A DNA stretch of 64,000 nucleotides from Lasiodiplodia sp. COLG20 (taxonomy: Eukaryota > Ascomycota > Dothideomycetes > Botryosphaeriales > Botryosphaeriaceae): positions 248,001 through 312,000 of the forward strand of contig VNWV01000001.1 of assembly GCA_009801085.1 (NCBI GenBank), written 5' to 3'. Below the pieces are notes generated by a model that was not told where the DNA came from, searched no databases, and was given only the letters and a program-made list of their open reading frames with translations. Within the stretch, counting starts at the first letter, position 1. Every line of letters starts with the position of its first letter. The translations under genes and the position numbers were made by a program. Of the stretch, positions 61,433-64,000 are shown piece after piece.

Positions 61433-63460
61433 ATGTCCGGCTCTGCCACGAAAACCATACAGGCGCGCGTCGCAGATATCAGCTACTGCTCCGATAAAGG
61501 ATGTCCAACTCAACAATCACCGCATCTTACCGTGAACTTGCGGGAAGTGTCACTTCAACGCGACAAAGCCACGGCAGTCTCATACGTCTGGGGAGAATTC
61601 AACCGTGAAAAGACGCCAATCGGGCACGTCGCCGGTAACGCCCACAGCACCATTTCCATGAAGCTTGGTAAAGAGTGGGTGATCAGCGATGTCATAGACC
61701 GCCTGGCCGAGCTCGCGGGGAAGAAGCCCATCTGGATCGACCAACTTTGCATCCCACAGAATCATGAAGAGATAACCAAAACCTTGGCAAATATCCCTTC
61801 CATATACCGCACATTCGACGTGGTCGTCTTGATGCCTGGTCATCCCTGCAGGTGCCTTGCGAGGCTCATGCAAGAGATCGGCAAGATTGACCGGACTCCG
61901 TCCAACCCAGCCGCTTCAAAAGCGTTTCAACAATGCCGAATGGAATTCGAGCCGTGTCTGAACATGATCTCGACCTGCTCCTGGATCAAAAGGGTGTGGC
62001 CGCGGCAAGAGCTGAACTACTCGGAAAAGGTTCGTTGTGTTTGGGCTGCGAAAGAAGAATCGCCTTGCGTAAGTTTACGCGCCGACAAGAAGGACACTGC
62101 CAACCTCACACCATTCCTTGCACGGATGTATGAGCGGCTCGTAAAAGACAATTACCCCCACGCTGGCGCAATGCGATCACTCAGTGCTTATTCCGAGGAA
62201 CTTGAAGTTGAACAACTGGCCGAATTGAAGCTTTACGTCGAAGGCCCCGGCGAACAAAAGGTAGCAGAAGCGGATGCTGTCTACCGTTTCTTCTCCGGAG
62301 AGGTCCTTGAAAACGGCATCACCAGACTCGACGATATGCCACATCTGTCCAAATTTGCGCACAATCTGATCATGTTGGCATCAAGGCACGGAGGACCGCG
62401 CCGCAAGGCTACCAAGCCACAGGATTATGTCATTTCAATTTGGGTGGATTGTCCGGGATACACGATTCCTCAAAACTACAAGGAAACGGATTGCCCAAGC
62501 CTACTCCAAGACGCCCTGCACCAAATGAATGACACAAGCGGAAGGTTCCTACTTAGCACTGCTCCACTGGGGCTGTTTGAGTCCGAACAGAGTGGTTCAG
62601 CGCTCTGGCAACCATCGCGTTATCTTCCGTCAAGCCATGTAGATGACTTGTCTGATATTTACAACGTTCTGGTGAACACCCGCCTGGGGGAACTCATGCC
62701 CTCTTCTCAGAAGGTTCCCATAGTCGTAGACGATACGCAAACACTTCCTCTCTCGGCTGGAGCGAAGACCTTTGAGGCGCTCTGGCAATCGTTCCCCCAG
62801 CAATCAGCTTCATCGTCGTTCATAGAGTACTTCAATACCATCTCCCAAAACTGGGCCGAAGTGACGGTGGGTGGTATTATGGATTCGATAAACGAGCTGC
62901 TGTCACCCTACTCCGAGGCCGAAAGAGACAGCAACGGCAAGCTTCACTTCGTCGTTCCGCCCTCCGACGTTGTGAGAATGTTTGTTCTCTTGAAGCTCTT
63001 CAACCGCTTTCCCGGGGTCAAAGCCTCGGATTTCCCTCAAGCAGCGCACCAGCCTTACGACTTGGACAACCTACATGTTGGCGCGTATGAGCTGGTGAGC
63101 ACTGCTCTCTATCTGGAACTGGATATGTGCTTCGACGAAGGCATGCAGCTTATGTTCTCCGGGACTGAGGGCCACGCCAAGAGTGTGCCCAGAGTCGGGT
63201 TCTGCCGACGGAGTGTTGATATGGAACGGATGTCTGAGAAAGCGATGGATCCAAATGAAAAGCAGGTTTTAACTGTTCGTATGGATTCGGACGTCACAGA
63301 GTCCTTGCTTTTTGAGGCTGAAATGGTAGGCAAGGTGGATGGTTCGCCTGAATACCGTGTGTTTGGCGTCTGGGTTCCAATAGAGCCTGGCGATGAGGGT
63401 GATTTTGGCGCTGCTGCTTGGTATCCCGAAGGCAGAGACGTGAACGCATATCTTGTTTAG
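61433..63460 (+). CDS. HET (heterokaryon incompatibility) domain protein
   Basis: A single exon of 675 aa from MSGSATKTIQ. The HET domain occupies roughly residues 20-215: its three signature blocks are ATAVSYVWGEF (usually A-L-S-Y-x-W-G), PIWIDQLCIPQNHEE (hWIDxhCIxQ) and WIKRVWPRQELNYS (WxxRxWxxQE). The rest is a large helical C-terminal region of unknown fold, ending FGVWVPIEPGDEGDFGAAAW. HET domains execute programmed cell death after fusion of genetically different hyphae, alone or as effector of NLR-like partners; related to bacterial TIR-like folds. No NACHT or WD repeats are attached here. Incompatibility function is inferred from the domain alone; many HET genes have none known. Confidence 0.9.
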   Translation: MSGSATKTIQARVADISYCSDKGCPTQQSPHLTVNLREVSLQRDKATAVSYVWGEFNREKTPIGHVAGNAHSTISMKLGKEWVISDVIDRLAELAGKKPIWIDQLCIPQNHEEITKTLANIPSIYRTFDVVVLMPGHPCRCLARLMQEIGKIDRTPSNPAASKAFQQCRMEFEPCLNMISTCSWIKRVWPRQELNYSEKVRCVWAAKEESPCVSLRADKKDTANLTPFLARMYERLVKDNYPHAGAMRSLSAYSEELEVEQLAELKLYVEGPGEQKVAEADAVYRFFSGEVLENGITRLDDMPHLSKFAHNLIMLASRHGGPRRKATKPQDYVISIWVDCPGYTIPQNYKETDCPSLLQDALHQMNDTSGRFLLSTAPLGLFESEQSGSALWQPSRYLPSSHVDDLSDIYNVLVNTRLGELMPSSQKVPIVVDDTQTLPLSAGAKTFEALWQSFPQQSASSSFIEYFNTISQNWAEVTVGGIMDSINELLSPYSEAERDSNGKLHFVVPPSDVVRMFVLLKLFNRFPGVKASDFPQAAHQPYDLDNLHVGAYELVSTALYLELDMCFDEGMQLMFSGTEGHAKSVPRVGFCRRSVDMERMSEKAMDPNEKQVLTVRMDSDVTESLLFEAEMVGKVDGSPEYRVFGVWVPIEPGDEGDFGAAAWYPEGRDVNAYLV

Positions 63461-63542
63461 CACTAGTAGCATCAGACCGCAACTGCCTGTTGACTGGCTG
63501 TCAACTGGCTCATCTTAATGCTTCTTGTTCAATCCATCTTTC

Positions 63543-63662
63543 ACGTACGACCATAGGTCGCAGAATGCAGGGCTTCCCGTCCGCTCAGCCGTACTTAAGC
63601 TGCGAACCGGCCGATTAGTACTCAAGTGGGTGACCATTGGGGAATCCCGGCTGTTGTACGTT
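63543..63662 (+). rRNA. 5S rRNA (dispersed single gene)
   Basis: About 120 nt match fungal 5S rRNA: 5' ACGTACGACCATAGG, the conserved GGGCTTCCCGTCCGCTCAGC and CGTACTTAAGC blocks, GGGTGACCA and the 3' end CTGTTGTACG, pairing with the 5' end to close helix I. Helix II differs from the Neurospora type (GGTCGCAG with CTGCGAACC), but both strands change together, so pairing and the bulged A are kept. This argues for an active gene rather than a relic. Dispersed 5S genes are usual in Pezizomycotina. It lies 82 bp after the HET gene stop. Confidence 0.92.
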
Positions 63663-64000
63663 TTGCAATTCATTTTTGGTGGTGTGCGGTGGGTCAGTGC
63701 TAACGTTTTGCGGATTAGTGCTCTAAACGAGATTACCAATTGCGAGGGTCAATACGAACCAATCGAACTCTGCAGCTATCGGAGATTGTATCCAAAATGA
63801 TGCGAGTCGAGGAATCATTTGCGAGCACACGTGTATAAAAGTGCAGGTGGCACTTGTTGGGCCATGTGTAACATCTTCAGTGCTTGAGAGAAATATCGTG
63901 TCTATTTCTGATTTTTCTCCACTACGCCCTCTTATTTGTTGCTCGTAGGCTTGCACAACATTGTCGGGTCGGAAAACAGCAATGTATGCCTATTGATTGA
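63663..64000. other. 3' flank of the 5S gene, nothing recognised
   Basis: A short T-run follows the 5S gene. A 77-codon minus-strand frame at 63.72-63.96 kb has no recognisable features. Confidence 0.45.

Noticed and set aside
42421..63460. Secondary-metabolite gene cluster
   Set aside because: No polyketide synthase, peptide synthetase, terpene cyclase, P450 or transporter is present.

Overview
The window reads as nuclear DNA of a filamentous ascomycete (Pezizomycotina, most plausibly Dothideomycetes; genus not determined). Supporting signs are short introns of about 50-140 nt with GTAAGT-like donors and CTAAC/CTGAC branch points, a con-6 conidiation gene, a BrlA-like C2H2 regulator, a PTH11/SAT4-type 7TM rhodopsin-family protein, a HET-domain protein, a dispersed 5S rRNA gene and a short TA-rich, RIP-like tract inside a transposon relic.

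Region 1 (1-42 kb) is ordinary gene-bearing DNA with wide intergenic spaces. In order: C-terminus of an unknown gene; con-6-like gene (-); rhodopsin-family 7TM gene (-); AhpD/CMD-like gene (+); a large DPR-motif dehydrin-like repeat protein (-) divergent from a basic Ser-rich conserved protein (+); about 11 kb with almost no coding signal ending at an intronless BrlA-like zinc-finger gene (+); an intron-containing tRNA-Arg (-); a large conserved fungal protein of unknown function (-); an Hsp20 chaperone with a Gly/Pro/His-rich extension (+); a small SRPBCC protein (+); and a secreted Gly-rich tandem-repeat protein (+). Several of these (con-6, dehydrin-like, Hsp20, BrlA-like) belong to families tied to conidiation and stress survival.

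Region 2 (42-63.5 kb) looks like an accessory, duplicating block. It holds four genes with coiled-coil segments, three of them ending in a basic tail; two same-strand paralogues of an unnamed helical domain (49.3 and 59.9 kb); an inverted pair of Cys-containing paralogues of which one is frameshifted; a divergent Ser/Thr kinase; a HET-domain gene; several decayed gene fragments; a duplicated intergenic (promoter) segment; minisatellites; a 31-nt poly-C run; and a 779-bp hAT-like element with a perfect 8-bp target duplication. A family of about 80-90-bp palindromic MITEs occurs at four loci (0.5, 39.8, 41.6, 45.1 kb), two of them just outside this block and one between the inverted paralogues. 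The most novel content is this block: unnamed gene families expanding beside a kinase and a HET gene, a setting reminiscent of fungal self/non-self recognition loci. That functional reading is inference only.

All exon models were built by hand from splice signals and frame continuity. Every multi-exon model called intact closes in frame, except that the 43.8-kb gene has no confirmed start.
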